Below are positions 1 to 9,667 of a stretch of 64,000 nt of DNA, one piece after another (position 1 is the first letter of the stretch; each line of letters starts with the position of its first letter). Source of the stretch: Halomonas sp. SSL-5 (lineage in GTDB: Bacteria > Pseudomonadota > Gammaproteobacteria > Pseudomonadales > Halomonadaceae); assembly GCF_030708455.1 (NCBI RefSeq), contig NZ_JAUYWF010000007.1:170319-234318 (forward strand), in the 5' to 3' direction. Made by a program: the position numbers and the translations under genes. The notes beneath the pieces were generated by a model. The model was not told the origin of the DNA. It saw only the letters and a program-made list of their open reading frames with translations, and made no database searches.

Positions 1-1
1 C

Positions 2-211
2 CCCTACGCCAACCTGATCACCTATGTGGCAGACCGCCCCGGCCACGATGTGCGCTACGCCATCGATGCCGACAAGATCGAGCGAGAGCTCGGCTGGCGG
101 CCGGAAGAGACCTTCGAGTCCGGCATCCGCAAGACGGTGCAGACGACGACGCCATCGTCGGCGCTTTTATCGACTGGTTTCACCGTGCCTGATTCCCTTG
201 CCATACGGTGA
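2..211 (+). pseudogene. 3'-truncated dTDP-glucose 4,6-dehydratase (partial at window edge)
   Basis: The reading frame is open from the first bases of the window, so the gene body lies to the left. Residues [35 protein letters not shown] align with the C-terminal end of the intact RfbB at 8526-9605 ([22 protein letters not shown]). Just after RKTVQ the match stops. About 22 unrelated residues then lead to a TGA at 209-211, replacing the roughly 30 C-terminal residues of the family. Base use is GC-rich, unlike the next 8 kb. I read it as the resident rfbB, broken at its 3' end by the event that brought in the neighbouring cassette. A fused but working protein cannot be excluded. Confidence 0.7.
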
Positions 212-438
212 CGGCAAGGCTTAGGTAGCAATTAGCTACGAACGACCTACGATTAATGCCGTCGGTGTCGTAATGAGTTTTCGCCAGGAAGGTACAATGA
301 TGTTCTTCCCCTATGAGTCCCACCGCTCAGTGCCAGTATGGGTTAGCGGTTCATACACTCGGTAGACTTAACAACGAAACCCCACAAGTGCCAAACCCTA
401 AAGACCAGCTCTTCAATGCCGATCATCTCAAGACTGGC

Positions 439-1899
439 ATGAAAGAACGCGCTGTAAAAAGTGCAGGCATCACCTTGGCTGCCCAAGGGATCAAGCTGAT
501 CCTGCAGCTAGGCTCCATCGCCATCCTGGCTCGACTGCTGCAACCGTCAGACTTCGGTCTGATTGCTATGGTCACGGTGTTTACAGGATTAGCCCTCCAG
601 TTCATGGAAGGTGGCCTCTCAATGGCAACCATCCAGCGCGACCAGATTACCGATGCCCAAGTGTCAAATCTGTTCTGGGTGAATGGTGCTTTGGGCGCTG
701 GCATGTGCTTGCTCGGCATCGTGGTTTCGCCCCTTGTTGCCACAATTTATGGAGAGCCACGCCTGACATTGGTGATGGCGGCAATGAGTTTGACCTTCCT
801 CATTGGTGGGCTCTCCGTTCAGCACGATGCCCTGCTGCGTCGGCAGATGCGGTTCAAAGCCATATCACTGATCGACATCGTCTCCATGGCTGCAGGAATA
901 GTGGCAGGTATTGCGGCAGCCTTGGGTGGTCTTGGGTATTGGGCGCTTGTGATCAGTCCCATTACGACCTTCGCAACTAAAACAGTCATGCGTTGGCTGA
1001 GCGCCCGCTGGGTTCCTTCAAGGTTGAGCCGTGGTTCCGGTGTGCGGCCCCTTTTAGGATTTGGGGCTAACTTGACTGGGGCAAATTTCATCGGATATGT
1101 GGCGACAAACCTAACCCCATTCGCCATAGGTTACATTGGTGGTGCACAAGCGATGGGGCTTTTCAATCGGGCTAAATTGCTCACGTCGATTCCCTCAAGT
1201 CAGATGCTGCCGCCGGTAATGAATGTGTTACAACCAACCTTGGCTAGGGTTGCCAACGATTCCGTACGGTTACGAAGCACTATTACCTCGATCATGGGTA
1301 AAATAGTATTAGGCACCATGTTTGTGACGCTCATCATGGCAGTGCTAGCAGACTGGATCGTCCTTCTGTTCCTGGGGCCTGGCTGGGAAGATGCCATTCC
1401 CATCTTCCGAATGTTGGCAGTTTTTTCACTAGTAGAGCCGATTGCCAGTTTTCTGGCTATTTCCCTTGTCGCAATAGGAAACGCCAGAGCGCTGCTGCGC
1501 TGGAAAGTAATCACATTAGCTATACTGATTGTTTCTATCGGAATCGGCTCATTCTGGGGAGCGTTTGGGGTTGTGGCGGCCTATGCTCTTTCGGGTGTTT
1601 TTGTTCGTTTGCCAGGCTTTCTTTATTATGCTTCCAAGTTCCTTCCTGTTACGTACCTTGAGTTGGCCAAGACATTAGTGCCGCCTTTAATCTGTGCCAT
1701 AGTGACTATTGCGACTTTACATTTTCTTCGCCAGCTCATTCTCATAGAAAGCCCGGTAGCAGGTTTGGCTGTGTTTGTTTTCGTTGCAGCAATGATTTAC
1801 ATGGCCCTTTGTATAGTGATAAAGCCTACCCGACATGAGTTAATAGAGACCCTAGGTCTGCTCAAACTTATAACTGCCAGGAAACTAGCCACAAAGTGA
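439..1899 (+). CDS. Wzx-type lipopolysaccharide flippase (MOP superfamily)
   Basis: The 486-residue product is almost wholly hydrophobic with about 12-14 predicted membrane segments. It opens with RAVKSAGITLAAQGIKLILQ..ILARLLQPSDFGLIAM, typical of WzxC/polysaccharide exporters. It would flip undecaprenyl-diphosphate-linked repeat units across the inner membrane. I chose the ATG at 439 because family homology begins there. An in-frame ATG at 313 would add 42 residues without homology. The stop overlaps the next gene's GTG (GTGA, 1896-1899), so the two are probably co-translated. Confidence 0.85.
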   Translation: MKERAVKSAGITLAAQGIKLILQLGSIAILARLLQPSDFGLIAMVTVFTGLALQFMEGGLSMATIQRDQITDAQVSNLFWVNGALGAGMCLLGIVVSPLVATIYGEPRLTLVMAAMSLTFLIGGLSVQHDALLRRQMRFKAISLIDIVSMAAGIVAGIAAALGGLGYWALVISPITTFATKTVMRWLSARWVPSRLSRGSGVRPLLGFGANLTGANFIGYVATNLTPFAIGYIGGAQAMGLFNRAKLLTSIPSSQMLPPVMNVLQPTLARVANDSVRLRSTITSIMGKIVLGTMFVTLIMAVLADWIVLLFLGPGWEDAIPIFRMLAVFSLVEPIASFLAISLVAIGNARALLRWKVITLAILIVSIGIGSFWGAFGVVAAYALSGVFVRLPGFLYYASKFLPVTYLELAKTLVPPLICAIVTIATLHFLRQLILIESPVAGLAVFVFVAAMIYMALCIVIKPTRHELIETLGLLKLITARKLATK

Positions 1900-3308
1900 C
1901 TATCAACAAAAGCCACCAAGCACTTAATGATACTGTTATCGCTAACGGCTATTGTGTAGGCTGTGGTGCCTGTGCGGTGCCAGAGGACAGCCCGTTCAAA
2001 ATCGTTATGGACGACTATGGGCAGTATCAATCCAGCCTGAAAGATGCCAACGTCTTTGCTTCAACGCATATTGACTATGAAAAACTCTGCCCGTTCGGAT
2101 CGGGTGCTAAAAATGAAGATGAAATAGCCAGGCAGATTTTCTCGGATACCTGCGAGCACAACAGTCAAGTAGGTTATTACAACGGCGTGTTCGCAGGGCA
2201 TGTTGATGAAGGCGAATTTCGGAAACGTGGTAGTTCAGGCGGAATGGGTACTTGGGTGCTCAATGAGCTTCTTTCAAAGGGGCTGGTGGATTACGTCGTG
2301 CACGTAAAATCCGAGTCAGCCGGCCAAGACCTGAACAGTATTCCGTTCAAATATCAGGTTAGCGAGACTCTAGAAGAAACCCAACAGGGTGGCAAATCCC
2401 GATACTACCCAATCGAGCTGTCTGAGGCACTTCAGGCTATTAGAAACAATCCCGGGCGGTATGCCGTTGTTGGTTTGCCATGCTTTATCAAGAGCGTTAG
2501 ATTGCTCCAGGCCCAAGACTCCATTCTCGCTGAGCGCATCCAATACTGCGTAGGCTTGGTGTGTGGCCACCTTAAAAGTGCCCATTATGCAGAAAGCCTG
2601 GCCTGGCAAATGGGGATACCCCCGCAGGAGCTTGAGGGCATAGACTTCCGAATCAAAGACGCTTCCCAGCCTGCCAACCGCTACAGTACCTATGCCAAGG
2701 GTAGCTCTGGAGAAAAGGTCGTGCCGACCAATCAGCTTTTCGGCGCGGACTGGGGCGCGGGCGCATTTAAGTACAAGGCCTGTGACTTCTGTGATGACGT
2801 ATTTGCCGAAACTGCCGATGTCGTACTGGGCGATGCCTGGTTACCCGAGTATGTGCAGGACAGTTATGGCACTAACGTGGTGGTCACCAGAAATCAGCAG
2901 ATCCGTCAGTTGATTGTGAATGCCCGCACTGAGGGGCGTTTAGAGATGGATGATCTAGGTGTTGAGAAAGCTGTGCAGTCTCAGGATGCAGGGTTGCGGC
3001 ACAGGAAGGTTTCGATAGGTTACCGAATTTACCGCGAACAAATCGCTAAGGCTTGGGTTCCGGCCAAAAGAACAGGGCCAGCCAAAACCTTGAGCCCGCG
3101 TTATGAAAAGAAACGGCAGCGGTTAAGGACCGAGCTGAGGGCCCTGTCGCATGAATCGTTTTTGAAGGCGAAAACGAGGGGAGAACTCTCTGTTTATCTG
3201 AGCACTATGAAGCCGGTTTACTCCCGGTATTCTCGCCAGGGGCGTTCGTTTGTTCGTAGGGTGCTTTCTTTTGTAAAGCGCAGGCTTAAAGCGGTTGTGA
3301 AGTTTTAA
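1896..3308 (+). CDS. F420 hydrogenase/dehydrogenase beta subunit-like Fe-S protein
   Basis: The 470-residue protein has an N-terminal CVGCGAC cluster (about residues 22-28) and a later LCPF, a ferredoxin-like 4Fe-4S arrangement. An FrhB/FdhB-like body follows (GKSRYYP..VVGLPCFIKSVRLL, VLGDAWLPEY). In bacteria without F420, such proteins sit in exopolysaccharide clusters beside polysaccharide pyruvyl transferases, as here, and their reaction is not established. The start is GTG, overlapping the flippase stop by 4 bp. The C-terminal 80 residues are rich in Lys and Arg. Family assignment is firm; a role in polysaccharide modification is inferred from context. Confidence 0.8.
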   Translation: MTINKSHQALNDTVIANGYCVGCGACAVPEDSPFKIVMDDYGQYQSSLKDANVFASTHIDYEKLCPFGSGAKNEDEIARQIFSDTCEHNSQVGYYNGVFAGHVDEGEFRKRGSSGGMGTWVLNELLSKGLVDYVVHVKSESAGQDLNSIPFKYQVSETLEETQQGGKSRYYPIELSEALQAIRNNPGRYAVVGLPCFIKSVRLLQAQDSILAERIQYCVGLVCGHLKSAHYAESLAWQMGIPPQELEGIDFRIKDASQPANRYSTYAKGSSGEKVVPTNQLFGADWGAGAFKYKACDFCDDVFAETADVVLGDAWLPEYVQDSYGTNVVVTRNQQIRQLIVNARTEGRLEMDDLGVEKAVQSQDAGLRHRKVSIGYRIYREQIAKAWVPAKRTGPAKTLSPRYEKKRQRLRTELRALSHESFLKAKTRGELSVYLSTMKPVYSRYSRQGRSFVRRVLSFVKRRLKAVVKF

Positions 3309-3350
3309 AACGGCCGCGTAGGTCAATAAATTTATTGTTTGGCATCTCTA

Positions 3351-4427
3351 ATGAAAAAAGTCGGAATCCTGAACTTCCAATACTCAACCCACAACTACGG
3401 CGCAGTGCTCCAGGCCGCAGCGTTGGAGCATATCTGCCGCCAGCTCGGCCACGACGCCCGGCACCTGGATTACATGGCGAAGCCAAAAGTCTCGCTAAAG
3501 GGGCGAGTTGGCCAGTTGCTTCGCAAGCTGGGCTTGAGAAAAACACCAAAAGCCAATCAAGTGGCTAATGAAGAAGCGTTTGAGCGGTTTAGACAAAGCT
3601 TTCTTAACAGAACCCCGCGTATCACATCACGGCAGCAATTCTCAACGGTCGCGAAGGAGTTCGATGCCACCATTGTTGGTAGCGATCAGGTATAGCGCCC
3701 GGCTTACGCAAAAGACGCGCTGGCTTTTTTCCTCGGCTACGTCCCAAAGGGCGTAGACCGTATAGCCTACGCCGCTAGTTTTGGTACAGCGACATGGGAA
3801 CAGGCAGACGATGCGGTTCTGACAGAAGCTGTAAGGCAAGAGCTCCTGGCGTTTAAAGCCATTTCTTGCCGCGAAGTGTCGGGAGTACAGATCTGTAGGG
3901 ACGTATTCGGTGTAGGGGCCGAGCATGTTCTTGACCCGTTGCTTCTGGTTGATGATTCGTTTTTTGAAAAAGTGGTCAACAACTCTGCAATCCAGACCGA
4001 TGCGAAGCTTGTTTACTACAAACTGGATAGTTCACCTGAGTTTCAGGAGGATCTGAAGGCGGTGGGAGAAGAGCTCGGTAGTGAAGCGGTAAACATCTAC
4101 CTGAAAGATTCCAGCGTTCGCGAGTACCGCGAGGTATCGGATTGGGTAGCGCTGATTCGCAACTCTGAAGTTGTGGTTACCGACTCATTCCACTGCATCT
4201 GTCTCGCACTGCGGTTTGGAAAAGAGGTGATTTTTTGCCCCAATGAGAAGCGAGGGCAAACCCGCCTGGATAGCTTGTTTAACATGCTGAATGTTGACGC
4301 AGATCCGCTAGCAATTCAGCTGAAAACGCCCATGTTCAAACTGGTCAGACGCGGTGATATTAGCGTTACGCTCGAAGGATTACGTTCACACTCCATGAAA
4401 TTCCTAGCAGATTCATTAAATAGCTGA
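3351..4427 (+). pseudogene. Polysaccharide pyruvyl transferase interrupted by an in-frame amber codon
   Basis: The frame from ATG 3351 (MKKVGILNFQYSTHNYGAVLQ) to the stop at 4427 is continuous except for one TAG at 3693-3695 (codon 115). It falls in the motif VGSDQV-stop-RPAYA. The paralogue at 6319 has VGSDQCWRP there, so a Trp codon TGG has become TAG by one base change. Downstream the frame keeps family motifs (RIAYAASFGTATWE, HVLDPLLLVDD, VVTDSFHCICLALRFGKEVIF). No frameshift is seen. The gene is either a recent nonsense pseudogene, dependent on readthrough, or a sequencing error. Alternative upstream start: TTG 3339. Confidence 0.85.
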
Positions 4428-4454
4428 CCGTACACGGCCATGAATTTCCTTGAA

Positions 4455-4472
4455 CCCGCCTCATTCACGAGG
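4455..4472 (+). repeat. IS1380 terminal inverted repeat, one end
   Basis: Reads CCCGCCTCATTCACGAGG inward. It pairs with the reverse complement of 6155-6172, with 3 mismatches in 18. Confidence 0.7.
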
Positions 4473-4687
4473 GTGCTGATTGAGCGGTCTGAAGGTGCTG
4501 GCTGTTGGCATCGCTTATCAGGATCGCCCTCTTCAGCGCGAGTGGTCGTTGAGTAATGCCATAACGAGGCCTTTTTCCCGATTTCTTATATCTCTTTGGA
4601 ATCCATTGCGGCCGCCCACGCAGCCGTGATCGCCGACCGCCGCTCCGGTCGCTCGCTTTCTGATGCTGTGGTGGTCTCGCAGGAGCG

Positions 4688-6067
4688 TCAGCTCAGTGCG
4701 GTCAGCTTCGGCAGTCCCTTCAGCAGCGTCGGCCACCACTTGTCGGCGGCGGCACCCAGATGAACGGTGATTCGCCGAGCGTGCAGCCTCAGCGTGGCGG
4801 CGACCTTCAGCACCTGCTCGCGCATCCGGCTGAGGCTCCAGCCTTGCCGGGTCTGCCGCTCCAGCAGGCAGCGCAGGCCATGCAGGACCTGGTACGCATA
4901 CAGGCTGATCAGCAGGTTCACCTCGTTGCGTGCCATCACGTCCTGAACGGTGGAGGCGCCGCGATCGGTCGACGAGAGGTGCACGTCGAGCGCCGACTTC
5001 ACCTCGCCCATGTGGGCCTCGGCGCTGCCGCGCTTGCGGTAGAGCGCCAGGACCTTCTCCGGCGGCCAGTCGAACTTGCTGAGGTTGGTGACCAGAAAGA
5101 AGGCATGCAACAGCTGATCATCGGGGCGTTCCTGCACCACCAGCACGACGCGACGCGGTGCCGACCAGGAGCCCGCTTGATACTCCAGATCGTGGCACCA
5201 CTCGCGAGGCTGCTCGGGTGGCCGGCCTGGTGGCCGCTTCAGGTGCGGTGCCGCCAGCTTCTGCAGGCCGGTGTGACTGCGCAGCCGGCCCAGGTACTCG
5301 ATGTCGCGCTCTTCCAGGGCCGCCAGCGTCGCGTTGTCGGTGAAACCGGCGTCGATGCGCACGCGAACCTGAGCCCCGGTGCTCTCATTGAGTCGCCGCA
5401 CCAGATGCGGGATCCAGGTGTCGGCGTTCTCGGCTGGGCCGGCGTTGCCCTCGCGCAGCAGCCCACCCACCATGTCGCCGGTCTCGGCCAGCGAGGCGAC
5501 CAGCGGCGAGTAGATGCGGGCACCGTAAAGTCCGTGAAATGTGGACCCGCCTTGGTGGCCGTGGACTTCGATCGGCAGGCCGTCGATGTCCAGCGTCAGC
5601 TGCTTGGGACGCTCGCCGTTCTGCAGCGAGGTCAGGCGCCAGACCACCAGCCGCAGCAGGCCTTCGTGCACGGCATCGATGTTGTCGTTGCGTCCGAGGC
5701 AGCTCAGCAGCCGCGACAGCGTAGCTTGAGACGGCCGGTCCTGGGCCAGAGGCATCATCCCGCGCGCGTCGCTGCAGGCCAACTGCCAGAGCGGGTCACG
5801 GCGCAGCGTGTCGGTATCGCTGAGATCGATCCAGCCCATCGCCCGTTGCAGCACCAGGGTACGCAGCTGGCTGGCCAGCGAGTGGCGGATGCGTAGCGGG
5901 TTGCGGAGGTCGACCAGATTGTCTTCCAGCGCCTCGACCACGCCGCTGTTGTCGAGGGCTTCACGCAGCAGCAAAGCGCCGCTGTCGCTGGTGGTGCGCT
6001 GGCCGCTCAGCTCGACACGCACAGCGCCGTTGCACGAGGGCGTCCAGGTGGATAGGCTTTCACCCAT
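4688..6067 (-). CDS. IS1380-family transposase
   Basis: The 459-residue DDE transposase matches IS1380 architecture. It has an N-terminal region with SDSGALLLREA (SGALLL-type motif), the first acidic motif TLDIDGLPIEVHGHQ, RVRIDAGFTDN in the middle, and the late YRKRGSAEAHMGEVKSAL motif that supplies the catalytic Glu. Length is normal and the frame is intact, so it is probably active. I chose ATG 6067 (MGESLSTW); an in-frame ATG at 6106 adds 13 residues. The GC-rich base composition contrasts with the AT-richer genes around it. Confidence 0.9.
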   Translation of the reverse strand: MGESLSTWTPSCNGAVRVELSGQRTTSDSGALLLREALDNSGVVEALEDNLVDLRNPLRIRHSLASQLRTLVLQRAMGWIDLSDTDTLRRDPLWQLACSDARGMMPLAQDRPSQATLSRLLSCLGRNDNIDAVHEGLLRLVVWRLTSLQNGERPKQLTLDIDGLPIEVHGHQGGSTFHGLYGARIYSPLVASLAETGDMVGGLLREGNAGPAENADTWIPHLVRRLNESTGAQVRVRIDAGFTDNATLAALEERDIEYLGRLRSHTGLQKLAAPHLKRPPGRPPEQPREWCHDLEYQAGSWSAPRRVVLVVQERPDDQLLHAFFLVTNLSKFDWPPEKVLALYRKRGSAEAHMGEVKSALDVHLSSTDRGASTVQDVMARNEVNLLISLYAYQVLHGLRCLLERQTRQGWSLSRMREQVLKVAATLRLHARRITVHLGAAADKWWPTLLKGLPKLTALS

Positions 6068-6154
6068 AGCGGATGGCTCTCTTGGTTCAGGTTCTTGGCG
6101 GAACACACTGAATTTTCAAGAGAATACCATCCGCTATCTTCGTTTTCAGACCGA

Positions 6155-6172
6155 CCTCATGAATAAGCCGGG
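6155..6172 (-). repeat. IS1380 terminal inverted repeat, transposase-proximal end
   Basis: The reverse complement reads CCCGGCTTATTCATGAGG and matches the opposite end at 4455-4472. It lies about 90 bp upstream of the transposase start. Confidence 0.7.
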
Positions 6173-6318
6173 ATGAGAAGTTTTATATCTGTTGAGGGAG
6201 AGGTGCTGGAAACATCGGGTGACACGTACAGTGCCAATTATTACTCCAGTACGTTTGGCAAAAGTGAGCTTTCGCAAGGCCTCTTACTCTCAATCATTAG
6301 CCAACTTTAGTGTTCAAG

Positions 6319-7467
6319 ATGAAAAAAATAGCCATCCTAACCCAGCCCCTGCACGACAACTACGGCGGCCTACTACAAGCCTACGCACTGAAAGAAACCC
6401 TGAAGTCCTTGGGCCACAGCCCATTGGTCGTTAACAGGCACGGGGCAGGGGTGCATCCCTTTCGAAGAAAGCTGTCAAAGCTAAAGAGCTCCTTGCTTAA
6501 CCGACCAGTCAGGCCTAATCAATACCTGAATGACCGGCAGAAGGCAGTGATTTCAGAAAAGACCATAGGTTTTCGAGCGAAGTACATTCCCGAGCTGTCC
6601 AGCCTGATTACGTCGCAACGAGGTATGAAGCGCCTGTTAACAAAGGATATTGATGCGTATGTAGTCGGCAGTGACCAGTGTTGGCGGCCGCGATATTCGC
6701 CTTGTATTAGCAACTACTTTCTGGATTTTGCCAAAGAATCTAAGGGTATAAAAAGAATTGCCTACGCTGCATCGTTTGGAACGGCTGAGTGGGAGTTTAA
6801 CGACGCGGACACCCTTGAATGTAAAAACCTGCTCAAGCTGTTTGATGCGATCAGCGTGCGTGAGGACGATGGCGTTGACCTGGTGCAGAACCATCTGGGC
6901 CGGGCTGATGCGATACACGTGCTAGACCCAACGATGCTGCTGCCAACCAGCGCCTATGACCGAATTACAGCCGATCAGAAAGTACCGGATTCCAGCGGTA
7001 ACCTGAAAGTCTATGTGCTGGACAAGAATGCTGAGAAGGAAGAATTCATACGGCAGGCTGCCAGCAGGCTACAACTAGAAACCTTCGAGGTGATGCCAGA
7101 GCTCCGGCTGCAGCAAGAGAAAGTAACAGACGCCAACCTAGATTTATTTAAATACCCATGCCCCTCGCAATGGTTGAAAGGCTTTCAGGATGCAGAGTTT
7201 GTAATCACAGACTCCTTCCATGGTACCGTTTTCTCAATCCTGTACAACAAGCCATTCATCGTATTGGGAAATGAGCAGCGGGGTATGTCTAGGTTTACTT
7301 CATTATTAAAAATGTTCGGGTTAGAAGATAGGCTTGTTTTAGATATTAATGCCAAGTCTACAGTGGAAGTTTTTAATACAGACGTTGACTGGCCAAGAGT
7401 TAACAGTGTCTTGGATCGTGAAAAAATTAAATCCATCTCTTTTTTAAGAGATAACCTGGAGTCTTAA
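6319..7467 (+). CDS. Polysaccharide pyruvyl transferase family protein
   Basis: The 382-residue protein starts MKKIAILTQPLHDNYGGLLQAYAL, the WcaK/CsaB-family N-terminus. It has YVVGSDQCWRP (Trp 122), RIAYAASFGTAEWE, HVLDPTMLL and the C-terminal VITDSFHGTVFSILYNKPF. The family adds pyruvate ketals or related groups to glycans using phosphoenolpyruvate; the acceptor here is unknown. ATG 6319 is preferred over GTG 6310. It is paralogous to the amber-interrupted gene at 3351 and may be the functional copy. Its TAA shares a base with the next gene's ATG (TAATG at 7465-7469). Confidence 0.85.
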   Translation: MKKIAILTQPLHDNYGGLLQAYALKETLKSLGHSPLVVNRHGAGVHPFRRKLSKLKSSLLNRPVRPNQYLNDRQKAVISEKTIGFRAKYIPELSSLITSQRGMKRLLTKDIDAYVVGSDQCWRPRYSPCISNYFLDFAKESKGIKRIAYAASFGTAEWEFNDADTLECKNLLKLFDAISVREDDGVDLVQNHLGRADAIHVLDPTMLLPTSAYDRITADQKVPDSSGNLKVYVLDKNAEKEEFIRQAASRLQLETFEVMPELRLQQEKVTDANLDLFKYPCPSQWLKGFQDAEFVITDSFHGTVFSILYNKPFIVLGNEQRGMSRFTSLLKMFGLEDRLVLDINAKSTVEVFNTDVDWPRVNSVLDREKIKSISFLRDNLES

Positions 7468-8396
7468 TGTTTTCTGTTGTCATTCCCTTGTATAATAAAG
7501 AGGCACATATTGCTAAAACTCTAGATTCAGTGCTGAGTCAGACTTATTCAGAGTTTGAGATAATTGTTGTCGATGATGGTTCGACAGATAACGGAGCTCC
7601 GATTGTAAATTCATTCGATGATGCCCGAGTTAAGTTGTTTCACCAAGAAAATGCCGGGGTTTCAACCGCAAGAAATCGTGGGATATGTGAAGCCAATTTT
7701 GAATATATAGCATTTTTGGATGCCGATGATTTTTGGGATGCTGATTATCTTTTAGAGATGAGTCATTTGATTGAGTCAAGCCCTGGTTGTGGCTTGTACG
7801 GGAGTGCTTACAGCGTTGTCGATAAGTCGGGCTGTGTAATCAAGGACTTTAAACTCCCTATTAATTACATGCACGGAAACTTCCTAGTTAAAAACTATTT
7901 TAAGTCACTGTTTGAATTTGGAAGTTTTATTTGGACATCTTCAGTTTGTGTTCCTAAAAGTGTCTTTTACGATTTTGATATTTGGTTTCCTGTAGGACAG
8001 GCATATGGTGAGGATCAATATGTTTGGTCTAGGATCGCCATGTGTAAACCTGTTGCGTATACTGCTTCGGTCAATTCTTTTTATTTAATTGATGCAGACA
8101 ATAACACTGCTTCAAAATTAGAGTCAAGAGTAGAGCCTAGCCCTTGCATTCTTGAGTTAGAAGTGCCGGGAAAAGAGTATCTTGATAAGCATAGCTTTTC
8201 TTATCTTAAAAAATACTTAGAGCGCCATGCTGTTGGATCAGTACGTAGGAATGCTAGGAATGGCCGTCGATTGATTGCTATTCGTCAATTATTTGCATAC
8301 CGTATTTCTGTTGGCATGTTTGCGCTTTGTGTCGTGGAGATTATAACCTTTACGAGTCTTCGTCGAATTTTGAAAGCAGTTAAAGATTGTTTTTGA
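7467..8396 (+). CDS. Family 2 glycosyltransferase (GT-A)
   Basis: The 309-residue protein opens with FSVVIPLYNKEAHIAKTLDSVLSQTY..EIIVVDDGSTD, then has NAGVSTARNRG and FLDADDFW (the DXD-like metal/nucleotide-sugar site near residue 88). This is a classic GT2 domain. It would add one sugar to the lipid-linked repeat unit on the cytoplasmic side of the membrane. It is strongly AT-rich, as is typical of O-antigen genes moved between strains. It overlaps the previous gene by one base. Donor and linkage cannot be read from sequence. Confidence 0.88.
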   Translation: MFSVVIPLYNKEAHIAKTLDSVLSQTYSEFEIIVVDDGSTDNGAPIVNSFDDARVKLFHQENAGVSTARNRGICEANFEYIAFLDADDFWDADYLLEMSHLIESSPGCGLYGSAYSVVDKSGCVIKDFKLPINYMHGNFLVKNYFKSLFEFGSFIWTSSVCVPKSVFYDFDIWFPVGQAYGEDQYVWSRIAMCKPVAYTASVNSFYLIDADNNTASKLESRVEPSPCILELEVPGKEYLDKHSFSYLKKYLERHAVGSVRRNARNGRRLIAIRQLFAYRISVGMFALCVVEIITFTSLRRILKAVKDCF

Positions 8397-8525
8397 ATTT
8401 TCTTGTTGGGCTGTATGGTATTAATCACTAAGAGAGCACGTGACCCGTTAGGTATTGTGTTGCTATGACTCTCTGCTATCGCCTTGGCCTGTATCTCCGT
8501 GTAATAAAAATCTTTGTAGGAATTT

Positions 8526-9605
8526 ATGGGATATAAATTATTAGTTACAGGCGGCGCCGGCTTCATAGGGTCCGCAGTTATCCGCCACATCATCAATAAC
8601 ACCAAGGACGAAGTGGTTAACCTCGACAAACTCACCTACGCTGGGAACCTCGAAAACTTGGCGGAAGTGAGTAACAGCGTACGCTACACCTTTGAACAGG
8701 TAGACATCTGCAACCGAGCCGAAGTAGACCGCGTGCTGGCCCAGCACCAACCAGACGCCATAATGCACTTAGCCGCCGAAAGTCATGTAGACCGGTCCAT
8801 TGACGTACCGGCAGACTTTATCAATACCAACATCGTCGGCACCTACACCTTGCTGGAAGCCACTCGCCAGTACTGGCAGGTACTGGAAGGAGATAAAAAA
8901 TCGAGCTTCCGCCTTCATCACATAAGTACAGATGAAGTTTACGGTGACCTCCCGCACCCGAGTGAAACAGCTGATGCTGAAGAGCATCTTTTCACCGAAC
9001 AAACCGCATACACACCAAGCAGCCCCTACAGCGCCAGCAAAGCCAGCTCAGACCATCTTGTCCGTTCCTGGCTACGCACCTACGGTCTGCCAACTCTGGT
9101 AACTAACTGCAGCAATAACTATGGCCCCTACCAATTTCCGGAGAAGCTCATCCCGTTAATGATCTTGAATGCCTTGGAAGGAAAGCCACTCCCGGTATAC
9201 GGTAAAGGCGACCAAGTCCGGGATTGGCTCTACGTGGAGGACCACGCCCGCGGCCTCTACAAAGTGCTCACTGAAGGAAAACCCGGCGAAACTTATAACA
9301 TCGGCGGTCATAATGAAAAACAGAACATCGATGTAGTACACACCATTTGCGACATCCTCCAGGAACTACGCCCACAACTAACCAGCTATCGTGACCTGAT
9401 CACCACCGTGAAAGATCGACCGGGCCACGATAGGCGCTACGCGATAGACGCCAGAAAAATCCAGCAAGAGCTCGGTTGGATGCCCGAAGAAACCTTCGAA
9501 ACGGGCATCCGTAAAACTGTCCAGTGGTACCTCAACAACCTCGACTGGTGCCAACGAGTACAAGACGGCAGCTACCAAAGAGAACGCTTAGGACTAACAG
9601 GTTAG
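8526..9605 (+). CDS. rfbB: dTDP-glucose 4,6-dehydratase
   Basis: The 359-residue extended SDR enzyme has TGGAGFIGS (residues 8-16, NAD binding), [11 protein letters not shown] with the catalytic T-D-E, and [11 protein letters not shown] with the YxxxK pair. It converts dTDP-glucose to dTDP-4-keto-6-deoxyglucose, the second step of dTDP-sugar synthesis. It forms a pair with rfbA 62 bp downstream. The C-terminus is complete, unlike the fragment at the left window edge. rmlC and rmlD are absent, so the end product is not L-rhamnose from this locus alone; the WecF-like gene nearby suggests a dTDP-4-amino sugar. Confidence 0.95.
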   Translation: MGYKLLVTGGAGFIGSAVIRHIINNTKDEVVNLDKLTYAGNLENLAEVSNSVRYTFEQVDICNRAEVDRVLAQHQPDAIMHLAAESHVDRSIDVPADFINTNIVGTYTLLEATRQYWQVLEGDKKSSFRLHHISTDEVYGDLPHPSETADAEEHLFTEQTAYTPSSPYSASKASSDHLVRSWLRTYGLPTLVTNCSNNYGPYQFPEKLIPLMILNALEGKPLPVYGKGDQVRDWLYVEDHARGLYKVLTEGKPGETYNIGGHNEKQNIDVVHTICDILQELRPQLTSYRDLITTVKDRPGHDRRYAIDARKIQQELGWMPEETFETGIRKTVQWYLNNLDWCQRVQDGSYQRERLGLTG

Positions 9606-9667
9606 GCTAGGGCCAGACCCCATTTAAGGCCAGAACTCCCAGTATCAGATATCTTTAAGGAGTTAAA

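Larger units (their letters stand above)
4455..6172 (-). mobile_element. IS1380-family insertion sequence
   Basis: The element carries one transposase and is bounded by imperfect 18-bp inverted repeats at 4455-4472 and 6155-6172 (shared form CCCGNCTNATTCANGAGG). A further GGTCTGAA match lies inside each end. The boundaries are my reading of the repeats. Flanking bases do not show a clear 4-5 bp target duplication, so one end may be off by a few bases or the flanks have changed. It sits between two pyruvyl transferase genes without interrupting either coding frame. Confidence 0.8.

Noticed and set aside
4760..5896. 378-residue plus-strand open frame inside the IS1380 element
   Set aside because: It is the antisense shadow of the transposase; it has no family features and the GC-rich codon pattern explains the open frame.
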